A stretch of DNA of 64,000 nt from Melieria omissa (Eukaryota; Arthropoda; Insecta; Diptera; Ulidiidae): NCBI GenBank assembly GCA_963971225.1, contig OZ020268.1:36853848-36917847 (forward strand), read 5' to 3'. The translations under genes and the position numbers were made by a program. Under the pieces are notes generated by a model, which saw nothing but the letters and a program-made list of their open reading frames with translations, did not search any database and was not told the DNA's origin. Each line of letters starts with the position of its first letter. The first letter of the stretch is position 1. Positions 22,831 through 33,986 of this stretch are shown here, in pieces.

Positions 22831-24697
22831 TTTTTTCTGACTCATCATCGCTCAGCACAAACGGCTAAAGCTACAAACATGAAATTAAAACTGATTTAAA
22901 TATTAATTTAAATTTAATTTAAACTTTAGAAAATGAGCTTCCGCTGCGACCGGTTTTTTTTTTTAATTTGTGTTAAGGTGATTTACTTGATTTTATTTGC
23001 CTTTAACCCTTTCGGGACTGAGTTTAATTTTGGAATCCAGAATTCTCACAGTAGAAATATTTTCATGCTATGAAAGTTGGGGCTAGAAAATTATATTGGA
23101 TGCTCACAATTTCTGAAATCATCCTTTTATGCGGGAACACCGAAATCGAAATAAATATTTTGCGTGGGTCGTAAGATTTTAATAATTTTTTTGAGGGGCT
23201 TTAAAAACTTGCTGGAACGAATTATCCCAGTAGTCCCGAAAGGGGTAAATTTCAAACTTGGTGAAAAACTTTAAATCACAATAAATTGGACACATGATTT
23301 TCAAATTTTTGAAAATGAAAATTTAACGGGGTCAACAATGGGTTCGTATACGCGAAGACTAAAAAAACATCAATCGATGGGCCTACTGACTTCAAAATTG
23401 GTAAAAACACTTGAAACGAAATATAATTAGACACGGTAATTTTTTTTTTTTTATCTCACGTGGTCAAGTTGGGTTAAAAGTTTGTATCGAGAAACATGAT
23501 TTAATGGGTTGTGTTGCTTCAAACTTAGAAAAACACTCTAAATAAAAAATTAGTCGACGTGTGTTATTAATGTTTATTCTTTAAATCAAAAATGGGTTAA
23601 CAGTTTAGGAAAACATGATTTAGTTAAATACTTTAAATATTAAAATCCCTTCAAATAAGTAATAATTCTACACCTGTTTTTCAGTTTTTTGATAGCCAAA
23701 ATTTAAAGGCTAAATGACGAATTCAAATTTTTAAATTTATCAAAACCACTTTAAATGAGAAACAATTCGACATGCATTGTTAATTTTTTTTTAAACTCAC
23801 AATCGGACGGGTTATGCGATGGGCTAAAAGTTTCTATAGAGAAATGGTCAAATAACATGAATTAAAAGATCTATTGACTTCAAACTTGGGGAAAATATTT
23901 TTAGTTACAAAAAATTCGGCAAGTGTTTTTAACTTTTTTGATTTTTTTTTTCAAAATATGAGGAGGTCAACAATGGGTTAACAGTTTGAATCGAAAAACA
24001 TGATTTAATGGGTTTTTTGACTTCAAATATAATGAAACCGTTTCAAATGAGAAAAAATTAGACAAGAATTTTTTTCTATCAAAATCTGACGTGGTCAACA
24101 AACGGTTAAGGGAATCGGAATTCATTGGTCTCATTGACTTCCGAATTACAAAAATGATTTAAAATCGCAAATAATTCAACACATGCGAAAATTTATTAGA
24201 AGTTTATGTGAAGAAACATAACTTGAATTTGACTTTTCAGTCAAAATTTTCAAAATCATAAATGAAGCGTGCAAAGCCGCTGAGCCCTGTTAGCTCTGAA
24301 TATTACACTGATTTTTTACGAAACTTTTAGATAGTTTTAAATCACACACTTGAGTACAAACATCTGTCACCGTTTTGTGCCAACAGAAAATAAATCAAGG
24401 AAACGTAAAGGAGATGGTCCGATAAGGGTAAAGTGCCTCCATGCAAATTTAAATCGTTATATTTTTCTATATTTTAGCAACATAACTAACCGATTGCTCG
24501 AGTTTCAGGCTTATGAGTCCCGGATATGAAAAAATTAATTTAAAAAATGTTTGTTAATGATTAACTTTTTAACTGGTTAACTGATTTGGACTAGATTAGT
24601 TTTTTAGTTCTAGTTTTTAGATTTGTCTTCAGTTTCCGTTTCTAGTTTAGTCTAGTCTCTTAATTTAATTTAGTTAAGATTAATTTAGTCTCGTCTC
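22831..24697. repeat. Degenerate tandem repeat family, copy 2
   Basis: It opens with AAGCTACAAACATGAAATTAA (about 22,866-22,886), as does copy 1 at 4,910. Diverged monomers follow, centred on GGTCAACAATGGGTTAA-like text at about 23,327, 23,460, 23,590, 23,965 and 24,090. Like copy 1 it is followed by a simple-sequence array. No coding capacity. Confidence 0.65.
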
Positions 24698-24903
24698 GAC
24701 TAGTCTAGTCTAGTCTAGTCTAGTCTAGTCTAGTCTAGTCTAGTCTAGGCTAGTCTAGTCTAGTCTAGGCTAGTCTAGTCTAGTCTAGTCTAGTCTAGTC
24801 TAGTCTAGTCTAGTCTAGTCTAGTCTAGTCTAGTCTAGTCTAGTCTAGTCTAGTCTAGTCTAGTCTAGTCTAGTCTAGTCTAGTCTAGTCTAGTCTAGTC
24901 TAG
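24698..24903. repeat. TAGTC pentamer array
   Basis: About 200 bp (some 40 units) of CTAGT/TAGTC with two CTAGG variants near 24,747 and 24,767. It is bounded on the left by degenerate precursor text (AGTTTAGTCTAGTCTC). Confidence 0.95.
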
Positions 24904-27900
24904 AAGTTTAAGTTCTACACATGTTAAGCTAAAAATATTATTAAAACTCCTCTTTGCTTTCCGAGCTGATTTTATGTTATTTTGATTATTTTAAAAAACT
25001 TTTAAACGATTTAAAATTAAAAATTTTTTTAATTAAAAAGAAATTTGTGTAGCAATTATTTAAATTTGTTTTGATCATAAAAAAGTTTAACACTAGCAGT
25101 GAATGTGAGAAAGGTTGTTCAAAAAATAAATTAAAAACTATTGAAATCTAATACAAAAAATTTTATTATCTAATTAAAAATTATTTTCATCCCTCTCATT
25201 GCCAAAGGGCTCTCTAGGCCCACAGCTGGAATACGCATTCTAATGTCTTTACAAATCTTTTTCGCAAACAAGCATTTCCTCCAGATCTCAAAACTGTCGC
25301 CAATATTCTTAATGAAAAAATTTTCATTGCAATTTTTTCCACTGAAAATTAAGCTCAATTAAAATCAATTTAAAAATAAGAAACAATTTTCTACGCCACT
25401 GCTTATCAACGTTCAGCGGGAAAACATTTCAGCTTAGTCATAAATTTCTCCGCTTTCGGTGAATTTCCCGCTATAATTACCACACAAAAATATTGGATTT
25501 TTGCTATTACGAGCATGCGTCAAGCATTGGCGCATTAAATGTGTGGGAATTTTTCACAGAAACACAAAATAAATTACATAACTTGAACTCGAACCGATGA
25601 CTTTCATTTGCTGTGGGATAAACAAAAATATGGACACCCAAATTGGCAAATGGCAACTCTGGTGCCGATAGAGAAGTTGCACTCAGCTAAAGTAAGGAAA
25701 AAGTCAGCTGCAGACACAAAGAGCTATAAAATTTGCACGAAGAAGGCAAACAGAAAAACAACACTGCAACAAAAAAACATGACAACATGTGGGAAATCAG
25801 CAAAAAGTTGCAGCGGCAGCAAACAACAAACGAATGGCGAACGGTGAAGCGCGCGGGGGAGGATGTACAGAACGAAATTGCAACGCTGCCAGACTGTGCA
25901 GGGGGCCGATCGAGCAGCACGACAGGACATGGCAGGCACAGAGCGGTGGCACAGTTGGTGTCAGTGGAGGAGCGGGGCAGGCAAAGCCAGGTATCTGCAC
26001 AACTAAACGGACAACAATGGACTAGCGCAGGCAACCAGCAGTAAACAAGTGAGTAATGTGCAAACAAAGAGCGCGGACCCGGCCATAACAGTTGTGAAAA
26101 ATGCTGACGACGAGCACAAAAGCTAAACGAGCAGACGATTGCTTGGGGCGCCGGTTGCAGGGCTCGAGAAAACAATGTTTTTAGCATCAGATTTCATTAG
26201 AAGTTTAGTACAGAATATATAATTTATTCAATTAAATTTTTATGAATGCAAGAAAAAATGTGAATGAAAAATTTCAAGTATTAGGTAATAAATATTAAAG
26301 CGCAGCAATTGGGTTGAAAAAGTGCAAACGGTTGCGTAGAGCAAAAAAAAAATTAAGGAAGCGAAAAAGTGTGAAATGTGAATAATGAGGCGAAATATGT
26401 ATTGATTGATTGGAAATTATTACGAAGCGAAAGAGCACACACCCACCCACCCACACACAGACACACACATGCACACATACACAGACGCTCAGACAAGCGC
26501 ACCTACAACAAATAAACAAAAGCCAAACAAACGACAATACGAGAATTTTCAAACAGCTGTGCGTTATTTAATTTGTTGCCTTTCTTTTGTTGTCGAAACT
26601 TTGCCATATGCGCAGAACGTTGAATGAACTCTGGCACCAATCGCAGTGAAAGCAACAGCATAAAGCGGCAACAACGTTTTATTAAAAGAGGACAACGACT
26701 TGCAAATGCGCAAATACACAGAATCTAAAGAAAATAAAAACAGACCAAATTAAAGCAGTTCGATGAACCTGCGGAGCCGAGAAACGTGCGGAAGCCGCAC
26801 CGAATGCGAACACAAACAGCCGCCGACGAAGACGTAACAAAGCGGAGATCAATTAGAATGCGCGACCGATTAAAGACGCCGGCCACAAAACGAACAACAA
26901 CAAAAAGTCAACGGCACGCACGTAGCTTAGTTGAAGCGAGACATGGGCCGGGCGGCTTTGGGGGCGTATGAGTAATTAGCAAAATCAAAACGACAGCACA
27001 CACAATGCCAAAGTCGAGTCAACATTATTGCACTGCACAAGCCGCTGTCGAGTTGCAGCTAAGCAAACAAACAACAACAATAAAATCACATCTTGAGAAC
27101 ACATCTCACACGGCGGTGCCAAAAAGTCACAACGAAATGAAAGCACCGAAAACACTTACAAACGAGCGATTCGAATTCAATTCAATCGAATTTTTAACAA
27201 AAACGAGACCGAAAAATAATGCAAAGAAATGAAAAAACAGCTGTACAAGCGCGAAAATGTAAACAATGCACAAAACTGCAACGAAAACAGAGCACAACGA
27301 AAACAATGCCAACGAAAATTTCTTGTTTACAACCTAATGAGAACTAATGGGTCGCGAAACGACCAACTTACCTTGTGGTCAGCAATTGACATCGATGCGA
27401 TAAGCGTCAGACGGCAGAACAGCGGCCGATTAAAGTGCGCGAACCAATAACAGCCGCGAATACCGACAACGCGCACAAGTATGTAAAATACAGCTGCCAG
27501 CTGTCGACATTAAGCAATGCGCCGAGTCCAAAATGCACAGCGAACCAACCAAACCAGACCAGATCAGACCAAACCAGACAAGACAGCAGTCCAAGCACGA
27601 CCAGAATAAGAACCGCAGTTAAAGCGGCAAGAAGCACAAACTGCTAGCGACTGACTGAATGTGCGGCCGGCTGAGTAGTCAGCTGTGGCTGTTTGGTTGG
27701 CTGATTGGTTTAGAAAGAGCGCAGACACGCAATGCACAAAAATGCCACAGCAACAGCAACAGCCACAGCCGCCAGCACACCGTCACAAGACACAGCGCCG
27801 AATAGCGCAGCGGGTGTGTGTGTTGAGTGTGTGGTGTATACAGTGCTGCGCGCCGACATCGGCAACAACAATAACAATGGCAATAACAAAGCAACAGCAA

Positions 27901-28374
27901 CAGCAACCGCGGTCGTAGCCACGGCAACAAAACAACAACATAAAACAGAACAGCAACAACTGAAAAAACTCTGGCAATTGGCAAGCAACATGCCAGACGC
28001 GTGAAGTAGAAGGAAACAGTGGCCGCAAGGGGAAAAGTGCATATAGCCGAAGTATATAAAAGAAAAACAACAGCCGAAAGTGTTGAAAGAACGACTACGT
28101 GAACAGCAGTGGCAGCAGCAACAGCTGGTGAACTACAGTCGACCAGCAACGACAGAGCACATTGCGTTCGTTTGTTTTTAAGAAACGTACATACAAGTTT
28201 TGAGTGCAATGTCCTATGAATCATATTTACCACAATTGTAGATATTTTGGGGTGATTGACCTCTCGAAATTCCACTTGTGGGCGCCACTGACTTTTTTGG
28301 TATAGGCTTTTCTTTTAGTGATAAAACTATAGAAATTAGCTTTCAAAGCAACTGCCAGTTATCATTGTTAGGTA
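24904..28374. other. Large noncoding block rich in CA, CAA and CAG
   Basis: 24,904-25,560 is AT-rich. 25,560-28,170 is purine/CA-rich, with many CAACAA and AGCAGC runs and overlapping open frames on both strands (for example 27679-28275 minus, 198 codons) that look like low-complexity artefacts. Such composition is common in long fly 5' leaders and enhancer-rich introns, so this block may be a first exon or regulatory DNA of a gene outside the window. CAGTGGCGCC read on the minus strand from 28,290 may be a relic of the first hAT MITE family. Confidence 0.4.
28053..28061 (+). promoter_or_regulatory. Possible TATA box
   Basis: TATATAAAA lies at the 3' edge of the CA-rich block and is followed by GC-balanced leader-like sequence with CAACAG repeats. 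No downstream coding frame can be linked to it, so this is only a candidate. Confidence 0.2.
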
Positions 28375-28570
28375 CAGTGTTGCCAAATCAGGAGATTTCC
28401 TCCTAGATTTACTCGTAGGAGATTCTTGACCTTTTAGGATAATGTTTAGGAATAAGATTTGTTTAGGAGAAAGTTTAGAGGATATTGATGGTGATACATT
28501 TGACATTATTAGTGGCACTGAAGCCTTGAATATTGAAAGCTAAAATGTCTAATTTAATTTAGTTAAATTG

Positions 28571-28958
28571 TGTAGCAGTGTTGGATATGACCGAATGTAG
28601 CAGTGTATGGTATGACGCTCATGGCGTCACGCATTCAATAATTCCTTAGAATATGAAAATCACGCGATCTATTTCTTGGAATCGATACCAATGTATGTTT
28701 GTAATATATGTCACGTTCCTATTTATCTATGTTCCAAATGTGTGTATATTAGCATGTAAGCGTAGCAATGTGTAGAACGATCAAATGTAAACCAACCTCG
28801 TTTGTCACGAGATCTGTGCCATTTTCGGCGTTCACACCATATGTATGTATATGTATGTAAATGTAAGCATCATTTTGTATAGCCATAAGCTTTTGTGTTT
28901 CAAATCGATTGAATCATTATTAAAGTGAAAGTTGAGAAAGGAAGACGTGTCGCTTATA
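28571..28958 (+). repeat. 5' LTR of the Ty3/gypsy element
   Basis: Begins TGTAGCAGTG and ends CGCTTATA. The first 25 bases are followed by a near-repeat of themselves (TGTAGCAGTGTTGG... then TGTAGCAGTGTATGG...). The downstream boundary is uncertain by one base. Confidence 0.9.
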
Positions 28959-28962
28959 AACT

Positions 28963-28975
28963 TCAGAAGTGGGAT
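28963..28975 (+). other. Primer-binding site, tRNA-Leu type, lacking the TGG end
   Basis: TCAGAAGTGGGAT is complementary to the acceptor/T-arm 3' part of a fly tRNA-Leu (ATCCCACTTCTGA). The bases that would pair with the terminal CCA and its neighbours are absent. The match therefore starts a few bases inside the tRNA 3' end. Confidence 0.55.
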
Positions 28976-29041
28976 CGGCTCCTTCGCCCAATTTTTTTTT
29001 AAAAAGAAATAAAAAAGAAAAGCATTTTAAAGGACAAGAAA

Positions 29042-32000
29042 ATGGAAAATTCAATTGCTGCAAGTGACTATTCGGTAGCGCAGCTTCGCGAGTGGCTGAG
29101 GTGTTTGAGCCTGCCAACGCATGGCAACAAAAACGTTCTCGCGTTGAGATTAAGTGAGGTGCCGTTGGATGCACGGGGCGATTGCCCAAATATTGGCGGC
29201 GAATGCCCGACCATACACACGCAAGCTGAAGGTGCCGCATGCGTCGAAGCTTCCCCAGAGAACGAGAGCAATGATATCGAAGCTTTGAAGCGTAGAATCA
29301 GTTTGCTAGAACGGAATTCGATGTCACGCCACACGGACGCTTGCGACGCCGCAGCTATCGCACCACAGTCAAATGGTGCAGCCCGTATTTCATTTGAAAT
29401 TATACGCAATTTGGTGCCGACATATGATGGAGAAACGAATGTCGACATATGGATCCAACAATTGAAAAGTGTGGGGAACGCATATGAGGTCGGCGAGCGG
29501 GAAATGCGGACACTGGTGCTAAGCAAATTGGCCGGCAGAGCACAAACGTGGCTGTATTCAAAACCGTGCTATGCAAACGAGAGCACGAAAGAGTTGTTGG
29601 AGGATATGCAGCAGTTCTTTGGTTGGAAGAGGAACAAACTAGCATTGCGTCACAGCTTCGAGGCAAGGAAATGGAAGCACGGCGAAAGTTTCACTTCGTA
29701 CTACAGCGACAAAATATTGCTCGCAAATCCTATCCAAATCGACGAAGACGAATTACTTGACTGTGTCATCGAGGGGATCCCTGACACCAGGCTGCGCACG
29801 CAGGCTCATATACAATGTTACACCAACGCATCGCAGTTACTACAGGCTTTTTCAAGAGTGCAGCTACAACAGGGAGTGAGTACGCAACAACCAAACGGCG
29901 CAAAAAATGATGTCTCAAAGATTCGTTGTTACAACTGCAACTACGTTGGGCACTACGCCTCTCAATGCAACAAGCCCAAGCGGGAATGGGGTGCTTGCCA
30001 TGTGTGCGGGAGCCCGGAACACAAAGCCGCCAACTGCCCGGATCACAAGATGAAAAGCGTTCAATATATAGGCGAAAATGAATATGTAAGATATTATGAA
30101 TTTATGATGCAAACCAATCCTAGAATCTGTTTGTCCCTAGAATGCTTGATAGACTCGGGGAGCCCGATTAGCCTGGTGCGGGAATCGTTTATTGGAAAAG
30201 TTCATTTTATTAATTTTTCTTTCGTGAATTCAAGTTATTTTGGAATGAATAAAAGCAAAGTCAATATTTTCGGCAAAATTTTGTGTCATATTATTCTGGA
30301 AAATAAAACGGTTGAATTAAATCTTTGTGTAGTATCCGACGAGTGCATGAACTATCAAGCAATTTTGGGCAGGGATTTTCTGAAGGCAAGTAAAGCCAAA
30401 TTAGTATTTGAAGATGGAACAGGGGCAACATTGGACGGTAAATCTAAATGTGAAAAGAGCAACAGCAAACTTTCCGATGAGTATAGCATAAGAAGCTCGA
30501 AAAGCGTAAATATCACACCCAGTAGGGAAAATGAGTGTAATGGTTTGAATAATGAGTGTGAAAATTTAGGTATTGAACATAATGATTTAGGTAACGAGTG
30601 CACCAATTTAAGTAATGAGAGTAACAATCCGGATTATGAGTGTAATATTTTTGAAAACTTTTTGCTAGCAATTGATTGTAATCTTGATTGCGAATTTGAT
30701 TTGAATATTGGAGATAATGTTAAACATCATATCAAACAAAAATTTGTGGAATTATTCAAAAACTTGTATGTAAAGCCCTTGCGCCCTCGTGAACCAGAAA
30801 TTAAGTTTGAAATGAAATTGTCTGTCGAAAACGCAAAACCTTTCCACTGTTCACCAAGAAGGCTGTCATACACTGAAAAAACAGAGTTGCAAAAATTGTT
30901 GGACGAATATCTGGCAAAGGGCTACATCAAAGCGAGCGAATCGGAGTTTGCATCCCCAATCGTATTAGTCAAGAAAAAGACAGGTGAACTAAGAATGTGC
31001 GTCGATTATCGTACATTAAATAAAGATACTGCTAGAGATAACTACCCAATTCCATTAATTGATGATTTACTAGACACCCTGACTAAAAAGACAATTTTTA
31101 CGAAATTAGACTTAAAAAACGGGTTTTTCCATGTATACATGCACCCAGATTCAATTAAATACACATCGTTTACCACACCTTTAGGCCAATTTGAGTTTTT
31201 GAGGATGCCATTTGGGCTAAAAAACGCCCCGTCAGTTTTCCAACGTTTTGTGAACAAAATATTTGCGGATATGGTAAGGGCGAACAAATTAATAATTTAT
31301 TTAGACGACATTATGATAGCTACGGAGAGCATTGAAGAGCACTTTGTAATTTTGACGGAGGTTTTCAATAGATTAGTCAAAAATAGGCTGGAACTACGAT
31401 TAGATAAATGTGAGTTTTTGCAGGCAAACGTGAAATATTTGGGTTACAAGATTGATGGAAACGGGATAAAAGCAGACGAAAAAGGGCTTCAAGCCATTCA
31501 AAATTTTCCAATACCCCAGACTACCCATTCTGTTCAAAGCTTCTTAGGCCTTTGCTCGTATTTCCGTAGGTTTGTAAAAGATTTTTCCTTAATTGCCAAA
31601 CCCTTGTATGACCTCACGAAGAAAGACAAAAAATTTCAATTCGGCCCAATCGAATTAAAGTCATTTGAAGCTTTAAAGCAAAAACTGTTGGAGTCACCGG
31701 TGCTCGCATTATACGATCCGAACGACGAAACAGAACTACATTGCGACGCAAGTTCAATCGGATTTGGGGCAATCCTCTTGCAAAAGAAAGCCGATGGTAG
31801 ACTACACCCAATATTTTATTTTTCAAAGAGGACTAGCGAAACAGAGTCAAAATATCACAGCTTCGAGCTGGAAACATTAGCCATAGTCAACGCTCTTCAA
31901 CGTTTTCGGGTCTACCTCCAAGGAAAACGATTTAAAATAATCACTGATTGCAACTCACTGACCATGACACTTAACAAAAAAGATTTAAACCCTAGAATAG

Positions 32001-33415
32001 CCAGGTGGGCCCTCGAACTGCAAAATTACGATTACGTACTTGAACACCGTGCAGGGACAAGAATGCAGCATGTCGATGCATTAAGTCGGTGCACGAATAT
32101 TCTCGTGTTAGACACAAATACACTGGAAGAAAATTTGATTATATGCCAAGGAAAAGACGAAAAGATTTGCAGGTTGCGTGAGAAATTGCAGGAATCTGAG
32201 GACGGTTTGTTCGAGATGAGAAATGGTGTGGTATACAGGAAAAAAGATGATGGTGGGTTTTTATTTTATGTTCCCGAAGATATGGAAACCCATATAATAT
32301 ATAAGTACCACGATGAAATGGGTCACGTAGGCATTGACAAAGTAGTAGAACTAATTTCAAAGGGCTATTGGTTTCCAAAGATGAAAGAAAAAGTAAGAAA
32401 ACATATAGCAAATTGTTTGAAATGCATTGCCTATTCTCCTAAGACGGGCCGGGAGGAAGGATTTTTACATAGCATTCCAAAAGGGAACGCACCTTTCGAA
32501 ATCGTTCACGTTGATCATTATGGCCCAGTAGACAATTCCAGAGCGAAGAAACACATTCTAGTTGTAATAGATGCTTTCTCGAAGTTTACCAGGTTGTACA
32601 CCACAAAAACCACAAAAACGAACGAAGTAATCACAGCACTCAGAGACTACTTCAGATCTTATAGCAGGCCCAAGTGCCTTATCTCGGATAGGGGAAGTTG
32701 TTTTACATCCGGCGAATTTAAAGAATTTTTGGATCTAAACGCAGTAAAGCACGTGAAGATAGCTACAGGTTCTCCTCAAGCAAATGGCCAAGTGGAACGA
32801 GTGAACCGAAGTTTAGGTCCCATGATAGCCAAACTAACAGAACCGGACAGAGGGTTACACTGGGACGTAATTATAGAGAGAGTAGAGCATGCACTCAACA
32901 ACACAATGCATAGAAGCATAAATCAACACCCTAGTATAGTACTTTTCGGTACGTCACAGAGAGGAGAAGTTATAGATTCTTTAAAAGAAGGGTTAGATGA
33001 AGCTTATAATAGCCCAAAGCAAATTAATCTCGAGGAAATACGAAATAGGGCGGCGGAGAATCAAGAAAAGATGCAAGAGTATAATAAACGACAAGTAGAC
33101 AAAAAACGCCAGCACCCACATATATATACAGAAGGCGATTATGTTGTGGTGAAAAACTTCGATTCGTCCGCGGGTGTATGTAGAAAACTGTTACCTAAAT
33201 TTCGAGGTCCGTACCGAGTGACGAAAGTACTACGCAACGATCGATACCTGCTGGAGGACGTAGAGGGCTTTCAGCAATCCCGTACACCATATCAAGGCGT
33301 ATGGGCAGTAGGAAACTTGAAACCCTGGTTCAGCGGGCGTAGGGGCTTAGAAGATGATTTTGTTCAACACAGAAGAGATCAGGGGATCTCTTATTGTCAG
33401 GATGACCGAATGTAG
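29042..33415 (+). CDS. Ty3/gypsy gag-pol polyprotein
   Basis: A single frame of 1,457 aa from the ATG at 29042 (AAGAAAATGG context). Order: an N-terminal SAP-like segment and gag capsid (about 110-270, LVPTYDGETNVDIW); two zinc knuckles (first Cys at 296, second set near 323); an aspartic protease with LIDSGS (Asp371); a spacer with repeated ECNN-type text; reverse transcriptase with YLDD at 753-756; RNase H (LHCDASSIGFGA, ITDCNS); an H2C2 integrase finger (HVGIDK...CLKC); and an integrase core with VDHYG, SDRGS and NGQVERVNR. The stop lies five bases inside the 3' LTR. No frameshift separates gag and pol, and there is no env. Catalytic motifs look intact, so it may still be active; that is inference. 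Confidence 0.95.
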   Translation: MENSIAASDYSVAQLREWLRCLSLPTHGNKNVLALRLSEVPLDARGDCPNIGGECPTIHTQAEGAACVEASPENESNDIEALKRRISLLERNSMSRHTDACDAAAIAPQSNGAARISFEIIRNLVPTYDGETNVDIWIQQLKSVGNAYEVGEREMRTLVLSKLAGRAQTWLYSKPCYANESTKELLEDMQQFFGWKRNKLALRHSFEARKWKHGESFTSYYSDKILLANPIQIDEDELLDCVIEGIPDTRLRTQAHIQCYTNASQLLQAFSRVQLQQGVSTQQPNGAKNDVSKIRCYNCNYVGHYASQCNKPKREWGACHVCGSPEHKAANCPDHKMKSVQYIGENEYVRYYEFMMQTNPRICLSLECLIDSGSPISLVRESFIGKVHFINFSFVNSSYFGMNKSKVNIFGKILCHIILENKTVELNLCVVSDECMNYQAILGRDFLKASKAKLVFEDGTGATLDGKSKCEKSNSKLSDEYSIRSSKSVNITPSRENECNGLNNECENLGIEHNDLGNECTNLSNESNNPDYECNIFENFLLAIDCNLDCEFDLNIGDNVKHHIKQKFVELFKNLYVKPLRPREPEIKFEMKLSVENAKPFHCSPRRLSYTEKTELQKLLDEYLAKGYIKASESEFASPIVLVKKKTGELRMCVDYRTLNKDTARDNYPIPLIDDLLDTLTKKTIFTKLDLKNGFFHVYMHPDSIKYTSFTTPLGQFEFLRMPFGLKNAPSVFQRFVNKIFADMVRANKLIIYLDDIMIATESIEEHFVILTEVFNRLVKNRLELRLDKCEFLQANVKYLGYKIDGNGIKADEKGLQAIQNFPIPQTTHSVQSFLGLCSYFRRFVKDFSLIAKPLYDLTKKDKKFQFGPIELKSFEALKQKLLESPVLALYDPNDETELHCDASSIGFGAILLQKKADGRLHPIFYFSKRTSETESKYHSFELETLAIVNALQRFRVYLQGKRFKIITDCNSLTMTLNKKDLNPRIARWALELQNYDYVLEHRAGTRMQHVDALSRCTNILVLDTNTLEENLIICQGKDEKICRLREKLQESEDGLFEMRNGVVYRKKDDGGFLFYVPEDMETHIIYKYHDEMGHVGIDKVVELISKGYWFPKMKEKVRKHIANCLKCIAYSPKTGREEGFLHSIPKGNAPFEIVHVDHYGPVDNSRAKKHILVVIDAFSKFTRLYTTKTTKTNEVITALRDYFRSYSRPKCLISDRGSCFTSGEFKEFLDLNAVKHVKIATGSPQANGQVERVNRSLGPMIAKLTEPDRGLHWDVIIERVEHALNNTMHRSINQHPSIVLFGTSQRGEVIDSLKEGLDEAYNSPKQINLEEIRNRAAENQEKMQEYNKRQVDKKRQHPHIYTEGDYVVVKNFDSSAGVCRKLLPKFRGPYRVTKVLRNDRYLLEDVEGFQQSRTPYQGVWAVGNLKPWFSGRRGLEDDFVQHRRDQGISYCQDDRM

Positions 33416-33798
33416 CAGTGTTGGATATGACCGAATGTAGCAGTGTATGGTATGACGCTCATGGCGTCACGCATTCAATAATTCCTTAGAATATGAAAAT
33501 CACGCGATCTATTTCTTGGAATCGATACCAATGTATGTTTGTAATATATGTCACGTTCCTATTTATCTATGTTCCAAATGTGTGTATATTAGCATGTAAG
33601 CGTAGCAATGTGTAGAACGATCAAATGTAAACCAACCTCGTTTGTCACGAGATCTGTGCCATTTTCGGCGTTCACACCATATGTATGTATATATATGTAA
33701 ATGTAAGCATCATTTTGTATAGCCATAAGCTTTTGTGTTTCAAATCGATTGAATCATTATTAAAGTGAAAGTTGAGAAAGGAAGACGTGTCGCTTATA
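33411..33798 (+). repeat. 3' LTR of the Ty3/gypsy element
   Basis: Matches 28571-28958 with one visible substitution. The sequence immediately upstream (GATGACCGAA) repeats text found inside the LTR, so three copies of the ATGACCGAATGTAGCAGTGT-like unit boundary are juxtaposed here. Confidence 0.9.
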
Positions 33799-33986
33799 AT
33801 TGTATGCTTCAAAGTGTATAATTTATGCACTGAATAAATGAATGAAGTTTACAAAAGAGAATTTCATACTGACAGTGTCGGATTCAAGAGGGTAGTTGGG
33901 GGTTGAAACCTACTATTTTTGGGAGTTTTGGGAATTGAATATTGAAGAATTACTTTTTTCAGGTATCTGGAAACACTGGTTAGGTA

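Larger units (their letters stand above)
28571..33798 (+). mobile_element. Complete Ty3/gypsy LTR retrotransposon
   Basis: A 5.2-kb element with 388-bp LTRs (28571-28958 and 33411-33798) that differ at one site I can find (G at 28853, A at 33693). It is flanked by ATTG (28567-28570 and 33799-33802); a 5-bp AATTG reading is equally possible and would shorten each LTR by one base. The fused single gag-pol frame, absence of env and tRNA-Leu-type primer site suggest the mdg3/blastopia neighbourhood of Ty3/gypsy; that placement is inference. Near-identical LTRs and an open frame indicate a recent insertion. Confidence 0.95.
28375..33978. mobile_element. hAT-type MITE (372 bp) split by a Ty3/gypsy element
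   Basis: The left end reads CAGTGTTGCCAAATCAGGAG, and the reverse complement of the right end begins CAGTGTTTCCAGATACC. A perfect 8-bp target duplication GTTAGGTA flanks the pair (28367-28374 and 33979-33986), which shows that the two ends belong to one element. Removing the nested retrotransposon and one copy of its duplication leaves 372 bp with no coding capacity. A sister copy in opposite orientation at 36,145-36,498 carries the same internal sequence uninterrupted. Confidence 0.88.

Noticed and set aside
27679..28275. 198-codon minus-strand frame rich in Leu, Cys and Val
   Set aside because: Low-complexity reflection of CAG/CAA-rich DNA, with competing frames on both strands and no domain.
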